From NCBI GenBank assembly GCA_019192445.1, contig JAHCMK010000009.1, positions 62,001 through 126,000 of the forward strand: a DNA stretch of 64,000 bases, given 5' to 3'. Under the pieces are notes generated by a model. That model was not told the origin of the DNA. It did not search any database and saw only the letters and a list, made by a program, of their open reading frames with translations. Made by a program: the position numbers and the translations under genes. This DNA comes from Oceanococcus sp. HetDA_MAG_MS8. GTDB taxonomy: Bacteria > Pseudomonadota > Gammaproteobacteria > Nevskiales > Oceanococcaceae. Shown in pieces: positions 1 to 8,769 of the stretch. The number at the start of each line of letters is the position of its first letter. The stretch's first letter is position 1.

Positions 1-666
1 GAAATTGTGGAGTCACCCCAGGCTGCTGCCGGAGAGGCCTTCGATGGAGCCCGCTGCGATGTCTATTACCAGGGAGAAATCTCCCCAGATTTTTATGGCT
101 GGGTGTTTCCTCATGGCAAGCAAACCAGCATTGGTGTGGGCACAGCGCATAAAGGGTTTTCCATGCGTCACGCCGTGGCCAGCCTGCGAGAACGCAGCGG
201 CATGGCCGAGGCCAAGATTATTCGCCGGGAAGGCGCACCTATTCCTTTGCGCACGTTGAAGCGCTGGGATGATGGTCGCAACGTGATCCTGGCCGGCGAC
301 GCTGCCGGCTGCGTGGCGCCATCTTCTGGCGAGGGCATTTACTACGCCATGCTAAGTGGTCGGTTGGCTGCCGAAGCAGCGGCAAAAACCTTAGAAACCC
401 GCGACGCCCGGCACTTGGCCAGCGCTCGCAAACGTTTTATGCGTGCCCATGGCCGGGTCTTTTGGGTGCTGGGCATCATGCAATGGTTTTGGTACTCCAG
501 CGATCGTCGGCGTGAGCGCTTTGTGAGTATTTGTTCCGACCCCGATGTGCAGCACCTCACCTGGGAGGCTTATATGCACAAGCGCTTGGTGCGGGCGCGG
601 CCAGCGGCGCACATGCGCATCTTCTTCAAAGACTTAGCGCACCTGCTGGGTCTGGTGCGTCCGTGA
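1..666 (+). CDS. bchP: Geranylgeranyl reductase BchP, 3' part (5' end outside window)
   Basis: FAD-dependent reductase that saturates the geranylgeranyl tail of bacteriochlorophyll (or geranylgeranyl diphosphate) to phytyl. The frame is open from base 1, so only about the last 221 residues are visible. The late FAD-contact motif GDAAGCVAPSSGEGI is present, followed by a helical C-terminus rich in Arg and aromatic residues, both typical of the BchP/ChlP family. The stop overlaps the next gene (tspO) in a GTGA junction, consistent with an operon. The identity also rests on its place in a bacteriochlorophyll cluster. The FAD-binding N-terminus is missing, so activity cannot be judged. Confidence 0.9.
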   Translation, partial: EIVESPQAAAGEAFDGARCDVYYQGEISPDFYGWVFPHGKQTSIGVGTAHKGFSMRHAVASLRERSGMAEAKIIRREGAPIPLRTLKRWDDGRNVILAGDAAGCVAPSSGEGIYYAMLSGRLAAEAAAKTLETRDARHLASARKRFMRAHGRVFWVLGIMQWFWYSSDRRRERFVSICSDPDVQHLTWEAYMHKRLVRARPAAHMRIFFKDLAHLLGLVRP

Positions 667-1157
667 CTGAAGGCGCAAAACATCGCCCCATTCTCGCGGC
701 TCTAGGAGCCGCCGTCCTGGTGGCGGTACTCGGCGGCTTATCCACCGATATAGGGCCTTGGTATCAGCAACTGCAAAAGCCAAGCTGGCAGCCACCCGAT
801 TGGGTGTTTGGGCCGGTGTGGACGCTGCTGTATGCCTTGGCCGCTTTAGCTGGAGTCTGGGCCTGGCAGGCGGCCCACAGCGCGGCAGAGCGCGGCAATG
901 TGTTGCTGCTGTTTAGCCAAAACGCGGCCTTGAATGTGCTCTGGAGTTTATTGTTTTTCCGCCTGCAGCGGCCGGATTGGGCGCTGGTGGAAGTGGGCGT
1001 GCTGTGGGCCTCTACCGGGCTTTTAGTTGTTGGTATTGCTCGTCTTCATCGAGCTGCCGGCGCTGTTTTAGTGCCCTATTGGGCCTGGGTCAGCTTCGCC
1101 GCTGTACTCAATTACGCCATCGTTGCGCGCAATGCACCTTTTGGGGCGGGACCGTGA
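663..1157 (+). CDS. tspO: TspO/CrtK family tryptophan-rich sensory protein
   Basis: Small membrane protein of 164 residues with about five hydrophobic helices. In purple bacteria TspO (CrtK) binds porphyrins and modulates photosynthesis gene expression and tetrapyrrole traffic. The family signature [14 protein letters not shown] follows the first helix, and the N-A-x-L-N-x-x-W and N-Y-x-x-x region is seen further on. The GTG start overlaps the bchP stop (GTGA), which fits translational coupling; an upstream in-frame start at 531 would bury more than 130 bases in bchP and gives non-TspO sequence, so it was not used. Its place between bchP and ispH differs from the crtIB-linked position known in Rhodobacter. 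Confidence 0.88.
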   Translation: MTEGAKHRPILAALGAAVLVAVLGGLSTDIGPWYQQLQKPSWQPPDWVFGPVWTLLYALAALAGVWAWQAAHSAAERGNVLLLFSQNAALNVLWSLLFFRLQRPDWALVEVGVLWASTGLLVVGIARLHRAAGAVLVPYWAWVSFAAVLNYAIVARNAPFGAGP

Positions 1158-1174
1158 TGGTGCAGGAGAAGGCC

Positions 1175-2125
1175 ATGATGCAAATTCGTTTGGCGAAGCC
1201 GCGCGGGTTTTGTGCGGGCGTAGACCGTGCTATTGCCATCGTGCAGCGGGCTTTGGAGCAACTACCAGGGCCGATTTATGTGCGTCATGAAGTGGTCCAT
1301 AACCGCAGCGTAGTGGATGAACTGCGCCAGCAAGGGGCGATTTTTGTGGACGAAGTCAGCGATGTTCCGCCGGGCTCCACATGTATTTTTAGCGCGCATG
1401 GCGTCGCCCCCGAAGTGGTGGAGCAAGCCCGCTTACGCGGTTTGTTGGTGGTTGATGCGACCTGTCCTCTTGTGGCCAAGGTTCATCTGGAAGTGATCCG
1501 CTACGCCAAAGAGGGGCGTGATGTGCTCCTCATCGGGCACGCAGGTCATCCCGAAGTGCAGGGCACCATGGGACAGTTTGATACCAGCTACGGTGGCCGT
1601 ATGCACCTGCTATCGACTGTAGAGCAGGCACATGCGCTGGAGCTGGACCCGCAGCGAGGCTTGGCTTATGTGACCCAAACCACACTGTCAGTCGACGACA
1701 CCCAAGCCATCATCGCGGCGTTGCAGCTGCGCTATCCGCACATGGTCGGGCCGGCGCGAGACGATATTTGTTACGCCACGCAAAACCGCCAGGACGCAGT
1801 CCGCAGCCTGGCGCGTGAGTGTGACCTGGTTTTGGTGGTGGGCTCTGCGAACAGTTCTAACTCCAACCGCTTGTGTGAGTTGGCGCGCAGCCTGGGCGCA
1901 CGAGCCCGGCTCATAGAAGGCGCTGGTGTCTTGAGTCTTCAAGATCTGCATGGTGCAAGCTGTATCGGGGTCACGGCAGGAGCCTCGGCCCCTGAGTCTC
2001 GGGTGCAAGAAGTGGTGAGCTGGTTGCGCCAGCAGGGTGCTCAGGCCCCGGTGGAGATGCCAGGTGTAGACGAGTCGGTGGTGTTTAGCCTGCCGCAAAT
2101 CTTGCGCGGTTCCTATGCCGCCTGA
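1175..2125 (+). CDS. ispH: 4-hydroxy-3-methylbut-2-enyl diphosphate reductase (IspH/LytB)
   Basis: Last enzyme of the MEP pathway; a [4Fe-4S] protein that makes IPP and DMAPP, the precursors for carotenoids and the phytyl tail. Three cluster-cysteine contexts are visible: GFCAGV near the N-terminus, DATCPLV, and a later Cys, with [11 protein letters not shown] and [10 protein letters not shown] as substrate motifs. The length of 316 residues is normal. A GGAGAAGG ribosome site at 1165-1172 lies just before tandem ATGs at 1175 and 1178, so 1175 is preferred over the ATG at 1157 that overlaps the tspO stop. The gene sits between tspO and bchI, so isoprenoid supply appears co-transcribed with pigment genes. 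A second genomic copy cannot be excluded. Confidence 0.93.
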   Translation: MMQIRLAKPRGFCAGVDRAIAIVQRALEQLPGPIYVRHEVVHNRSVVDELRQQGAIFVDEVSDVPPGSTCIFSAHGVAPEVVEQARLRGLLVVDATCPLVAKVHLEVIRYAKEGRDVLLIGHAGHPEVQGTMGQFDTSYGGRMHLLSTVEQAHALELDPQRGLAYVTQTTLSVDDTQAIIAALQLRYPHMVGPARDDICYATQNRQDAVRSLARECDLVLVVGSANSSNSNRLCELARSLGARARLIEGAGVLSLQDLHGASCIGVTAGASAPESRVQEVVSWLRQQGAQAPVEMPGVDESVVFSLPQILRGSYAA

Positions 2126-2148
2126 CTGTAGTTGAGGAGCCAGAGTCA

Positions 2149-3156
2149 ATGAGTACTCCCTATCCCTTTTCCGCCATCGTCGCCCAAGACGGCATGACCC
2201 AAGCCTTGCTCATCGCGGCCGTGGAGCCGCGAATTGGCGGCGTTTTAATTTTGGGCGATCGCGGCACCGGAAAATCTACGGCCGTCCGCGGTTTGGCTGC
2301 GCTGCTGCCCAAGATGGCCATGGTCAAGGATTGCCGCTATCACTGTGATCCGGCGCGTCCCGTGCCGGACTGTCCCTCCTGTGGCGGGCAGGGTAAGCCG
2401 GTGAAGGCTGCGGTCCCCGTGGTCGACTTGCCTTTGGGCGCCAGCGAAGATCGCATTGTTGGCGCCTTGGATTTGGAGCAGGCCCTGGTCCATGGGCGCA
2501 AATCATTTGAGCCGGGTTTGCTGGCCAGTGCGCATCGAGGCTTTTTATACATCGATGAAGTCAATTTGCTGGAAGACCACTTGGTGGACCTGCTCTTGGA
2601 TGTAGCGGCCTCGGGCGAGAATGTGGTGGAGCGTGAAGGTTTGAGCCTGCGTCACCCAGCCCGGTTTGTATTGGTGGGCAGCGGGAACCCCGAAGAGGGT
2701 GAGCTGCGCCCCCAACTCTTGGATCGCTTCGGCTTAGCCGTCGATGTGAGTACGCCTCAAGATGTGCAGCAGCGCATGCAGGTCATTCGCAGGCGGACCG
2801 AATTTGAAGATGACCCGGCGGCATTCCTGCGCCGCTGGCAGCGTCAGGAAGGCAAATTGCGTCGCAGCATCGTTAAAGCGCGCGAGTGTCTTGATGGGAT
2901 CGCAGTACCCGATGCGGCATTGCAAAGAGCTGCTGAGCTCTGCATGGCTTTGGGCACGGATGGTTTGCGCGGTGAACTCACTCTCATTCGGGCAGCCCGC
3001 GCCATCGCCGCTTTGAATGCTGCCGAGTCTGTAGGGGATGCTCATCTGCAGCAGGCTGCGCCGCTGGCCTTGCGTCATCGCTTGCGCCGCGACCCCTTGG
3101 ATGAGTCAGGCTCCGGGGCGCGTGTGCAACGGGCCTTAGATGAGGTCTTTGCCTGA
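2149..3156 (+). CDS. bchI: Magnesium chelatase ATPase subunit I
   Basis: AAA+ ATPase (335 residues) of the three-subunit magnesium chelatase, which inserts Mg2+ into protoporphyrin IX at the branch point to bacteriochlorophyll. The Walker A motif GDRGTGKS is at residues 36-43, the Walker B-like FLYIDEVNLL is near residue 140, and an arginine-finger-type LLDRFGL follows. A pair of Cys residues in PDCPSCGGQG is typical of the ChlI/BchI family. The bchI stop and bchD start overlap by one base, so the two partner subunits are translationally coupled. The large BchH subunit is not in the window. Confidence 0.96.
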   Translation: MSTPYPFSAIVAQDGMTQALLIAAVEPRIGGVLILGDRGTGKSTAVRGLAALLPKMAMVKDCRYHCDPARPVPDCPSCGGQGKPVKAAVPVVDLPLGASEDRIVGALDLEQALVHGRKSFEPGLLASAHRGFLYIDEVNLLEDHLVDLLLDVAASGENVVEREGLSLRHPARFVLVGSGNPEEGELRPQLLDRFGLAVDVSTPQDVQQRMQVIRRRTEFEDDPAAFLRRWQRQEGKLRRSIVKARECLDGIAVPDAALQRAAELCMALGTDGLRGELTLIRAARAIAALNAAESVGDAHLQQAAPLALRHRLRRDPLDESGSGARVQRALDEVFA

Positions 3157-4946
3157 TGCAGGCTGCCCCTCCGCGACCACCGGCACAGGCGGCGGAGATT
3201 GCCGCAGCGGTGCTGGCCGTGGATGGTCCGGGTACCGGATTATTGCTCTTGGCGCGTGCCGGTCCAGCGCGGGAGGCTTGGCAGGCCAGCCTGCAGGAAA
3301 AGCTCTCGCAGCCGCTGCGCCGCGTGCCTTTACGCGCCTGTGCTGAACGCCTTTACGGTGGGCTGGATTTGGCCGCGACTCTTGCGGCCGGCCGCCTATG
3401 CTGGCAGCCCGGTTTGCTCCAAGAGTCTGCCGGGCTGACCCTGCTTTTACCCATGGCAGAGCGCTGGAGCGCAGCCGAAGCCGGTCGTTTAGTACAAGAG
3501 CGTGATGCACTTGCTCAGCCGCCAGCAATGGTGGCGTATGACGAGCAACTGGAGGATGAAGACAGCACGGTTGCTAGCGCGCTCGCTGAGCGGCTAGCCA
3601 TGCATCTGGAACTGCCGGAGCTAGGCTTGGCCGGGCAGTGGGTGGAGCCGGAGTTCAGCGCCATAGACATTGCCCATGCCAAGCAAAGGCTGGCGCAGGT
3701 CCGCACACCGCCGGCAGTGATGGAGGCGGTCGCGGCCTTGACGGCGGCCCTGGGCGTGGAGTCGTTGCGAGCTGCGATGCACACCGTCAAAGTCGCTCGG
3801 GCCCTGGCAGCGCTGCGTGATCACGCGCAAATAGAACAAGACGACTTGGATTGGGCGGTACAGCATGTGCTGGTGCCGCGGGCAACCCACATGCCCAGTG
3901 CGTCAGATGAGGAAGAGTCGGTGCCAGAGCAGAGCTCCGCATCAGATCAGCCTGCTGATCCGTCGGAGAGTTCGCCAGCGGATGATCTCTCTCAGACGCC
4001 ACCTTCTGATGCCATGCCCGAGTATGAACAGGCCGCTGATGACGCCCCTGCCCAGGCCGAAGCGCAGGCCATGATTGCGGCAACGCGGGCACAGTTACCG
4101 CCTGGGCTCTTAGCCAAATGGCAGATTCGCCAGCGTAGCCGGCAGCTTAGCCATGGCCGTGCTGGAGCCAAGAGCCGCAGTCGCCAACGGGGGCGAGCTA
4201 TTGCTGTGGTGCCTGGTCAGCCGGATGGACATAACCGCTTGGATGTCCTGGCCACCCTGCGCGCAGCTGCGCCTTGGCAAAAGCTTCGCGGGGGCGTGCC
4301 ACGGGCAGCGGTGCAGCCTGGTCAGCAAGCTCGCGTGCGCCTGGACATTCGGCGCACAGATTTTCGCCTCAGGCGATACGAGCAAAAAACCGAAACCTGC
4401 ACCATTTTCCTCGTGGACGCCTCTGGCTCGGCGGCCTTGCATCGCCTGGCTGAGGCCAAAGGGGCAGTGGAGTTATTGCTGGCCGATTGCTATGTACGGC
4501 GCGACCATGTGGCAGTGATCGTATTTCGCGGCTACCAAGCCGAGGTTTTACTGCCGCCCACGCGCTCTTTGGTGCGAGCCAAGCGCGCTTTGGCAGCGGC
4601 TCCTGGTGGTGGTGGCACCCCTTTGGCGAGTGCCCTGGACTTGGGGTTGAATTTGGCCGGGGATGTGCAAAGACGCGGGCAGTCACCCCTACTGGTGGTC
4701 ATGAGCGATGGTCGGGCCAATGTGACACGCGCAGGCCAAGGCGGGCGTCAACAAGCCCAGCAGGAGGCGCTGGCCGCCGCGCGAAATATCGCTCGGGCGC
4801 GTACCCCAAGCTTGTATATCGACACCGCGCCTTATGCCCAGGCTGCTGGGCGTGAGTTGGCAGCGGCAATGGCGGCCCGCTACCTGGCACTTCCGCAGGC
4901 TCAATCCCAGGCAGTGAGCGCGGCCGTACGGGAGCAGGTGGCTTGA
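3156..4946 (+). CDS. bchD: Magnesium chelatase subunit D
   Basis: Scaffold subunit of magnesium chelatase (596 residues) that bridges the BchI ring and BchH. The N-terminal ~240 residues are a degenerate AAA domain without a usable Walker A. A Ser/Asp/Glu/Pro-rich acidic linker follows at about 245-310. The C-terminal half is a von Willebrand A-type integrin-I domain with a MIDAS motif DASGS starting at Asp421 and a later GGGGTPLAS loop. The start ATG shares a base with the bchI stop, and the end overlaps bchO. This domain order is exactly that of the BchD/ChlD family. Confidence 0.95.
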   Translation: MQAAPPRPPAQAAEIAAAVLAVDGPGTGLLLLARAGPAREAWQASLQEKLSQPLRRVPLRACAERLYGGLDLAATLAAGRLCWQPGLLQESAGLTLLLPMAERWSAAEAGRLVQERDALAQPPAMVAYDEQLEDEDSTVASALAERLAMHLELPELGLAGQWVEPEFSAIDIAHAKQRLAQVRTPPAVMEAVAALTAALGVESLRAAMHTVKVARALAALRDHAQIEQDDLDWAVQHVLVPRATHMPSASDEEESVPEQSSASDQPADPSESSPADDLSQTPPSDAMPEYEQAADDAPAQAEAQAMIAATRAQLPPGLLAKWQIRQRSRQLSHGRAGAKSRSRQRGRAIAVVPGQPDGHNRLDVLATLRAAAPWQKLRGGVPRAAVQPGQQARVRLDIRRTDFRLRRYEQKTETCTIFLVDASGSAALHRLAEAKGAVELLLADCYVRRDHVAVIVFRGYQAEVLLPPTRSLVRAKRALAAAPGGGGTPLASALDLGLNLAGDVQRRGQSPLLVVMSDGRANVTRAGQGGRQQAQQEALAAARNIARARTPSLYIDTAPYAQAAGRELAAAMAARYLALPQAQSQAVSAAVREQVA

Positions 4947-5824
4947 AGTCAGCATTGAATTGGCGCCGCGATGGCCAGCATTGGCCGCATGCTGAGCACT
5001 CTCGCTTCATACAGGCTGGAGGGCTACGCTGGCACGTGCAGCGCATGGGACGTGGGTTGCCAGTGTTGCTGTTACATGGCACCGGGGCGTCCACCCATAG
5101 CTGGCGCGGCGTGTTGCCACTATTGGCCAACCAGGTGGAGGTTTTTGCGCCCGATTTGCCGGGGCATGCCTTTACTGAGCGTCCGGCCGGGCGTGGCATG
5201 AGCTTGTCCGGCATGGCTCAGGCCGTGCAAAGCCTGCTCAATGAAACGGGCTTTGCGCCGCGCGTGATTATCGGTCACTCCGCCGGTGCAGCCATCGCCG
5301 CACAGATGCTCCTGCAGGCGCCTGGGGCGACCCGGCATCTGGTCAGTTTGAATGGTGCCTTTATGCCCTTCGAAGGTTTGGCCGGTCATATTTTTCCCAC
5401 GCTGGCCAAGCTCTTATTTTTAAATCCCATCGTGCCGCGTACCCTGTCTTGGGGCGGAGCGGATACTGAGCGGGTGATTCATTTGTTACGCAGCACAGGG
5501 TCGGAAATCGACCCCGAGGGCGTGGCCCTCTACTCTCAGCTACTGCGGAGCCCGGCCCATGTGGGAGCGGTGCTAGCCATGCTTGCGCGTTGGAATTTGG
5601 AGGATTTGTGGCGGGATTTGCCGCAGTTGCAGTGTGCGCTGACGCTGGTGGTGGGCATGCAAGACAAGGCCGTACCACCGCAGCAGGCCTATAGTTTGGC
5701 GGCCCGCTGCCCGCAGGCTGAGGTTGTGGAGATGCCCGGTCTAGGGCATTTGGCCCACGAAGAATCGCCCAGCCTTGTTATAGATCGCTTGCGTCCGGCA
5801 TTGCAGGAATTGGAAGTCGCATGA
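4943..5824 (+). CDS. bchO: Alpha/beta hydrolase BchO
   Basis: Alpha/beta-hydrolase of 293 residues that is nearly always encoded next to bchID in purple bacteria; its exact step in the magnesium branch is unproven. The oxyanion-side HGTGAS, the nucleophile elbow GHSAGA and a late acid and His (near GLGHLAHE) are visible. The TTG start overlaps the bchD stop (TTGA) and the stop overlaps the crtI start (ATGA), so it is embedded in the operon by 4-base overlaps on both sides. The name rests on synteny plus the fold. Confidence 0.88.
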   Translation: MKSALNWRRDGQHWPHAEHSRFIQAGGLRWHVQRMGRGLPVLLLHGTGASTHSWRGVLPLLANQVEVFAPDLPGHAFTERPAGRGMSLSGMAQAVQSLLNETGFAPRVIIGHSAGAAIAAQMLLQAPGATRHLVSLNGAFMPFEGLAGHIFPTLAKLLFLNPIVPRTLSWGGADTERVIHLLRSTGSEIDPEGVALYSQLLRSPAHVGAVLAMLARWNLEDLWRDLPQLQCALTLVVGMQDKAVPPQQAYSLAARCPQAEVVEMPGLGHLAHEESPSLVIDRLRPALQELEVA

Positions 5825-7347
5825 GAGCAGACCCAGGATCGGGCCAGGGCCATCAACGCCATGCCGTGGTGATTGGAAGTGGTTTTGGTGGGCTGGCCGC
5901 AGCGGTTCGCCTTGGCGCCCGTGGCTACGCGGTTACCGTGCTAGAAGCCTTGGATGCACCAGGTGGGCGCGCTTATGTGTACCGCCAGGACGGCTTTACC
6001 TTTGACGCCGGGCCCACCATCGTGACCGCGCCCTTCTTATTCGAAGAGCTTTGGGAACTGGCCGGCAAGCGTCTGGCCGATGATGTGGAGCTGGTGCCCT
6101 GCGATCCCTTCTACCGGATTCGTTTTGCCGATGGCTCCAGCTTTGACTACAACGGCGACCCCGAGCAGATGCGATCGCGCATCCGTGATTTCGCGCCGGG
6201 CGATGAGCAAGGTTATGAGCGTTTCATGGCCTTTAGTGAACGGATTTTCCAGGTCGGCTTTGAGCAATTAGGTCATGTGCCTTTTCATCGTTTTGGGCAA
6301 ATGCTCAAGGTGGCGCCAGACCTCATTCGCCTGCGCAGTTATCAAAGCGTCTACAGCCTGGTCTCCAGCTTCGTGCGCGACGAGCGCCTGCGGATTATCC
6401 TGAGTTTCCACCCCTTGTTGGTCGGTGGGCACCCTTTTCATACCACCTCGGTGTACGCCCTGATTTCTGCGCTCGAGCGGCGCTGGGGGGTGCATTTCGC
6501 CATGGGTGGGACGAATCAATTAGTGACTGGCTTGGTCAAGCTGATCGAAGGCCAGGGCAACCGCGTTCGCTGCCAGGCACCGGTGCAGCGCATTTTGATT
6601 GAGCAGGGGCGCGCCGCTGGCGTACAGCTGGAATCGGGCGAGCAGATTCCGGCCGATGTGGTGGTGTCCAATGCCGATGCGGCCACCACTTATCAGAAGT
6701 TGCTTGGTGATCATCCGCGGCGGCGCTGGACAGACCGCAAGCTGGCCCGGTCGCGCTCATCCATGAGTTTATTTGTGTGGTACTTCGGCACGCGTAAGAC
6801 CTACCCCGATGTGCCTCATCACATGATTCTGCTTGGGCCACGCTATCGCGGATTGCTGGACGACATTTTCCGCAAACAGGTCTTGTCCGATGATTTCAGC
6901 TTGTACTTGCATCGGCCCACGGCGACGGATCCCAGTTTGGCGCCCTCAGGCTGTGACAGCTTTTATGTGCTCTCACCGGTGCCGCACCTCGAGGACGGTA
7001 CCGATTGGGAACAAATGGCCGAACCCTATCGCCAGCGCATCGAAGCCTTCCTGGCAGGTTCCTTCCTGCCGCAGCTTGGTGAGCACATTGTGAGCTCGCG
7101 CATGCTCACACCACAGGATTTCGCAGATCGGCTGCGCTCCTATCGCGGAGCCGCCTTCGCAATGGAACCCAACTTGCTACAAAGTGCATGGTTCCGGCCG
7201 CATAACCGCAGTGAGGAACTGCCTGGATTGTATTTGGTGGGTGCGGGCACTCACCCCGGCGCTGGTCTGCCTGGCGTTTTGTCTTCTGCTCGCGTACTGG
7301 ATCAGCTCATACCTCATGCACAAAGTCTTTACGCTTCCGCTGGCTGA
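5821..7347 (+). CDS. crtI: Phytoene desaturase CrtI
   Basis: FAD-dependent desaturase (508 residues) that converts phytoene to neurosporene or lycopene. The dinucleotide-binding motif is VIGSGFGGLAAAVRLGARG near residue 15-35, and the CrtI-type C-terminal signature LYLVGAGTHPGAGLPGV is present near residue 470. The start overlaps the bchO stop by 4 bases and the 3' end overlaps crtB by 32 bases. With crtB, crtC, crtD and crtF here and no crtA, a spirilloxanthin-type end product is likely, which would need a three- or four-step CrtI; the step number cannot be read from sequence. Confidence 0.95.
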   Translation: MRADPGSGQGHQRHAVVIGSGFGGLAAAVRLGARGYAVTVLEALDAPGGRAYVYRQDGFTFDAGPTIVTAPFLFEELWELAGKRLADDVELVPCDPFYRIRFADGSSFDYNGDPEQMRSRIRDFAPGDEQGYERFMAFSERIFQVGFEQLGHVPFHRFGQMLKVAPDLIRLRSYQSVYSLVSSFVRDERLRIILSFHPLLVGGHPFHTTSVYALISALERRWGVHFAMGGTNQLVTGLVKLIEGQGNRVRCQAPVQRILIEQGRAAGVQLESGEQIPADVVVSNADAATTYQKLLGDHPRRRWTDRKLARSRSSMSLFVWYFGTRKTYPDVPHHMILLGPRYRGLLDDIFRKQVLSDDFSLYLHRPTATDPSLAPSGCDSFYVLSPVPHLEDGTDWEQMAEPYRQRIEAFLAGSFLPQLGEHIVSSRMLTPQDFADRLRSYRGAAFAMEPNLLQSAWFRPHNRSEELPGLYLVGAGTHPGAGLPGVLSSARVLDQLIPHAQSLYASAG

Positions 7348-8374
7348 TGCCGACGAATGCCGCGCCGTTCTGCGCGCCGGCTCCCGCAGTTTCGACTGGG
7401 CTTCGGTGTTGTTACCGCGGCGAGTTCGACGCCCAGCAACGGCTCTGTATGCCTTTTGCCGGGTGGCCGATGACGCCATCGACGGCGAGCAGCAAGCCTT
7501 GCCGGCACTGCGTGATTTACGCCGCCGGGTGGACTGCATGTACGCCGGGCGGCCGGCCGCCAACCCCATCGACCGAGAGCTCGCCAGAGTGGTGCGCGAA
7601 TACGACCTCCCGCGGGTGTTGCTGGATGCCATGCTCGAAGGCTTTGCCTGGGATGTGCAACAACGCAGCTATGCTGACCTGCGAGAGGTGCATGCTTATT
7701 CGGCGCGTGTAGCCGGCTCGGTGGGTGCCATGATGGCTGTGTTCATGGGGGCGCGGAGTTACCCGCAGCTGGCTCGCGCTTGTGACCTCGGGGTGGCCAT
7801 GCAGCTGACCAACATCGCGCGCGATGTGGGAACCGACGCACGTGCTGGTCGGCTCTACCTGCCACACAACTGGTTGGCGCAGGCTGGTATTGATGCCCAG
7901 CAATTTCTGCAAAATCCGCAGTTCACCCCCGCCCTGCAACCTGTGGTGCAGCGGTTATTGCGGGCGGCCGAGCGGCTGTATAAGCGGGCTGATGCGGGTA
8001 TTGCGAGCTTGCCGCTGGACTGCCGCCCTGGGATTTATGCGGCCAGACTGATCTACTCACGCATCGGTACCGCCTTATTGGCAGCCGATTGCGATTCCGT
8101 CAGCCAGCGTACGGTGGTGTCACCTCTGGCGAAGGCTGTATTGGTCGGTCGGAGTTGGTTGCCGATGAACCACTGCCCCGAAGACTTCACTCAGCCACCG
8201 CTGGATGCGAATCGCTTCTTGGTCTGCGCCGGCGCGGATACTCAGGCAGATCATGTACCAGAGTTGCCCCCAGCCTGGTGGCAGTGGAGTGCGCAGCTCG
8301 TCCGCGTATTGGGCTTGTTCGAGCGCTTGGAGCGCCGGGAGCGAGAGAGCTTAAGCGACCAGCGCGCTGTGTAA
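7316..8374 (+). CDS. crtB: Phytoene synthase CrtB
   Basis: Condenses two geranylgeranyl diphosphates to phytoene, the first committed carotenoid step. Two Asp-rich motifs of the squalene/phytoene synthase family are visible: DDAID early in the protein and the signature QLTNIARDVGTD. The ATG at 7316 gives 352 residues and begins inside the crtI end; a longer frame reaching 7184 would add non-homologous hydrophobic sequence that is really crtI read in another frame. CrtB is followed after 3 bases by a tiny membrane gene. Confidence 0.94.
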   Translation: MHKVFTLPLADADECRAVLRAGSRSFDWASVLLPRRVRRPATALYAFCRVADDAIDGEQQALPALRDLRRRVDCMYAGRPAANPIDRELARVVREYDLPRVLLDAMLEGFAWDVQQRSYADLREVHAYSARVAGSVGAMMAVFMGARSYPQLARACDLGVAMQLTNIARDVGTDARAGRLYLPHNWLAQAGIDAQQFLQNPQFTPALQPVVQRLLRAAERLYKRADAGIASLPLDCRPGIYAARLIYSRIGTALLAADCDSVSQRTVVSPLAKAVLVGRSWLPMNHCPEDFTQPPLDANRFLVCAGADTQADHVPELPPAWWQWSAQLVRVLGLFERLERRERESLSDQRAV

Positions 8375-8377
8375 GTC

Positions 8378-8506
8378 ATGGGTGAGCATTTAGCACTGGT
8401 GGAAATGCTGCTGGTCTTTGTACTGACCTTTGGCTGGGGGCTGTATGAACTGTGGAGCCTACGACGGGAGAAGCGTAAGCGCGACCACAACGCCGACTCC
8501 CAGTGA
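8378..8506 (+). CDS. 42-residue single-span membrane protein
   Basis: A very short frame directly after crtB (3-base gap) and overlapping the next gene by GTGA. The predicted product has a short acidic N-terminus, one hydrophobic span (about residues 8-27, ending in Trp and Tyr) and a strongly basic tail with RREKRKR, a classic inside-positive single-pass topology. I do not recognise the family. Its tight packing in the pigment operon and good membrane topology argue that it is real. It could be an assembly or complex-stabilising peptide, but that is inference. Confidence 0.6.
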   Translation: MGEHLALVEMLLVFVLTFGWGLYELWSLRREKRKRDHNADSQ

Positions 8507-8769
8507 TCAGCCTTTTCCAATACGGCTGGTTGACCGGCTTGGCCTTGGTTGTGATCGCCGTCGATATGGTGATGTGCGCCTGGCGCCATCGCCGCGCAGG
8601 GAGCAGCTGGGCATTATGGTTGCCGCATCGCGTGGCGGGCGCGGCTTTATTGCTGAGTGTGCACCTGAGCCTGCCCACCACATACCCCACTTGGGGTTTG
8701 ATCTTGCTGAGTGTGGCCGGCCTGGCGCACCTGGCCGATAGCTGGGCGCAGCGCAGCAGCGCGACTTAA
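8503..8769 (+). CDS. Small 88-residue membrane protein of the crt/bch operon
   Basis: GTG start overlapping the stop of the 42-residue gene. The product has about three hydrophobic helices with a basic loop (WRHRRAG) after the first. No cofactor motif is visible and I do not recognise the family. It is the last gene of the bchP-to-crtB run and ends in a TTAA that is also the stop codon of the convergent crtC. A role in pigment synthesis or membrane assembly is suggested only by position. Confidence 0.62.
   Translation: MISLFQYGWLTGLALVVIAVDMVMCAWRHRRAGSSWALWLPHRVAGAALLLSVHLSLPTTYPTWGLILLSVAGLAHLADSWAQRSSAT

Noticed and set aside
3136-5214. Long minus-strand frames opposite bchD and bchO
   Set aside because: They are the antisense shadow expected in GC-rich coding DNA; the plus-strand proteins are firmly identified.
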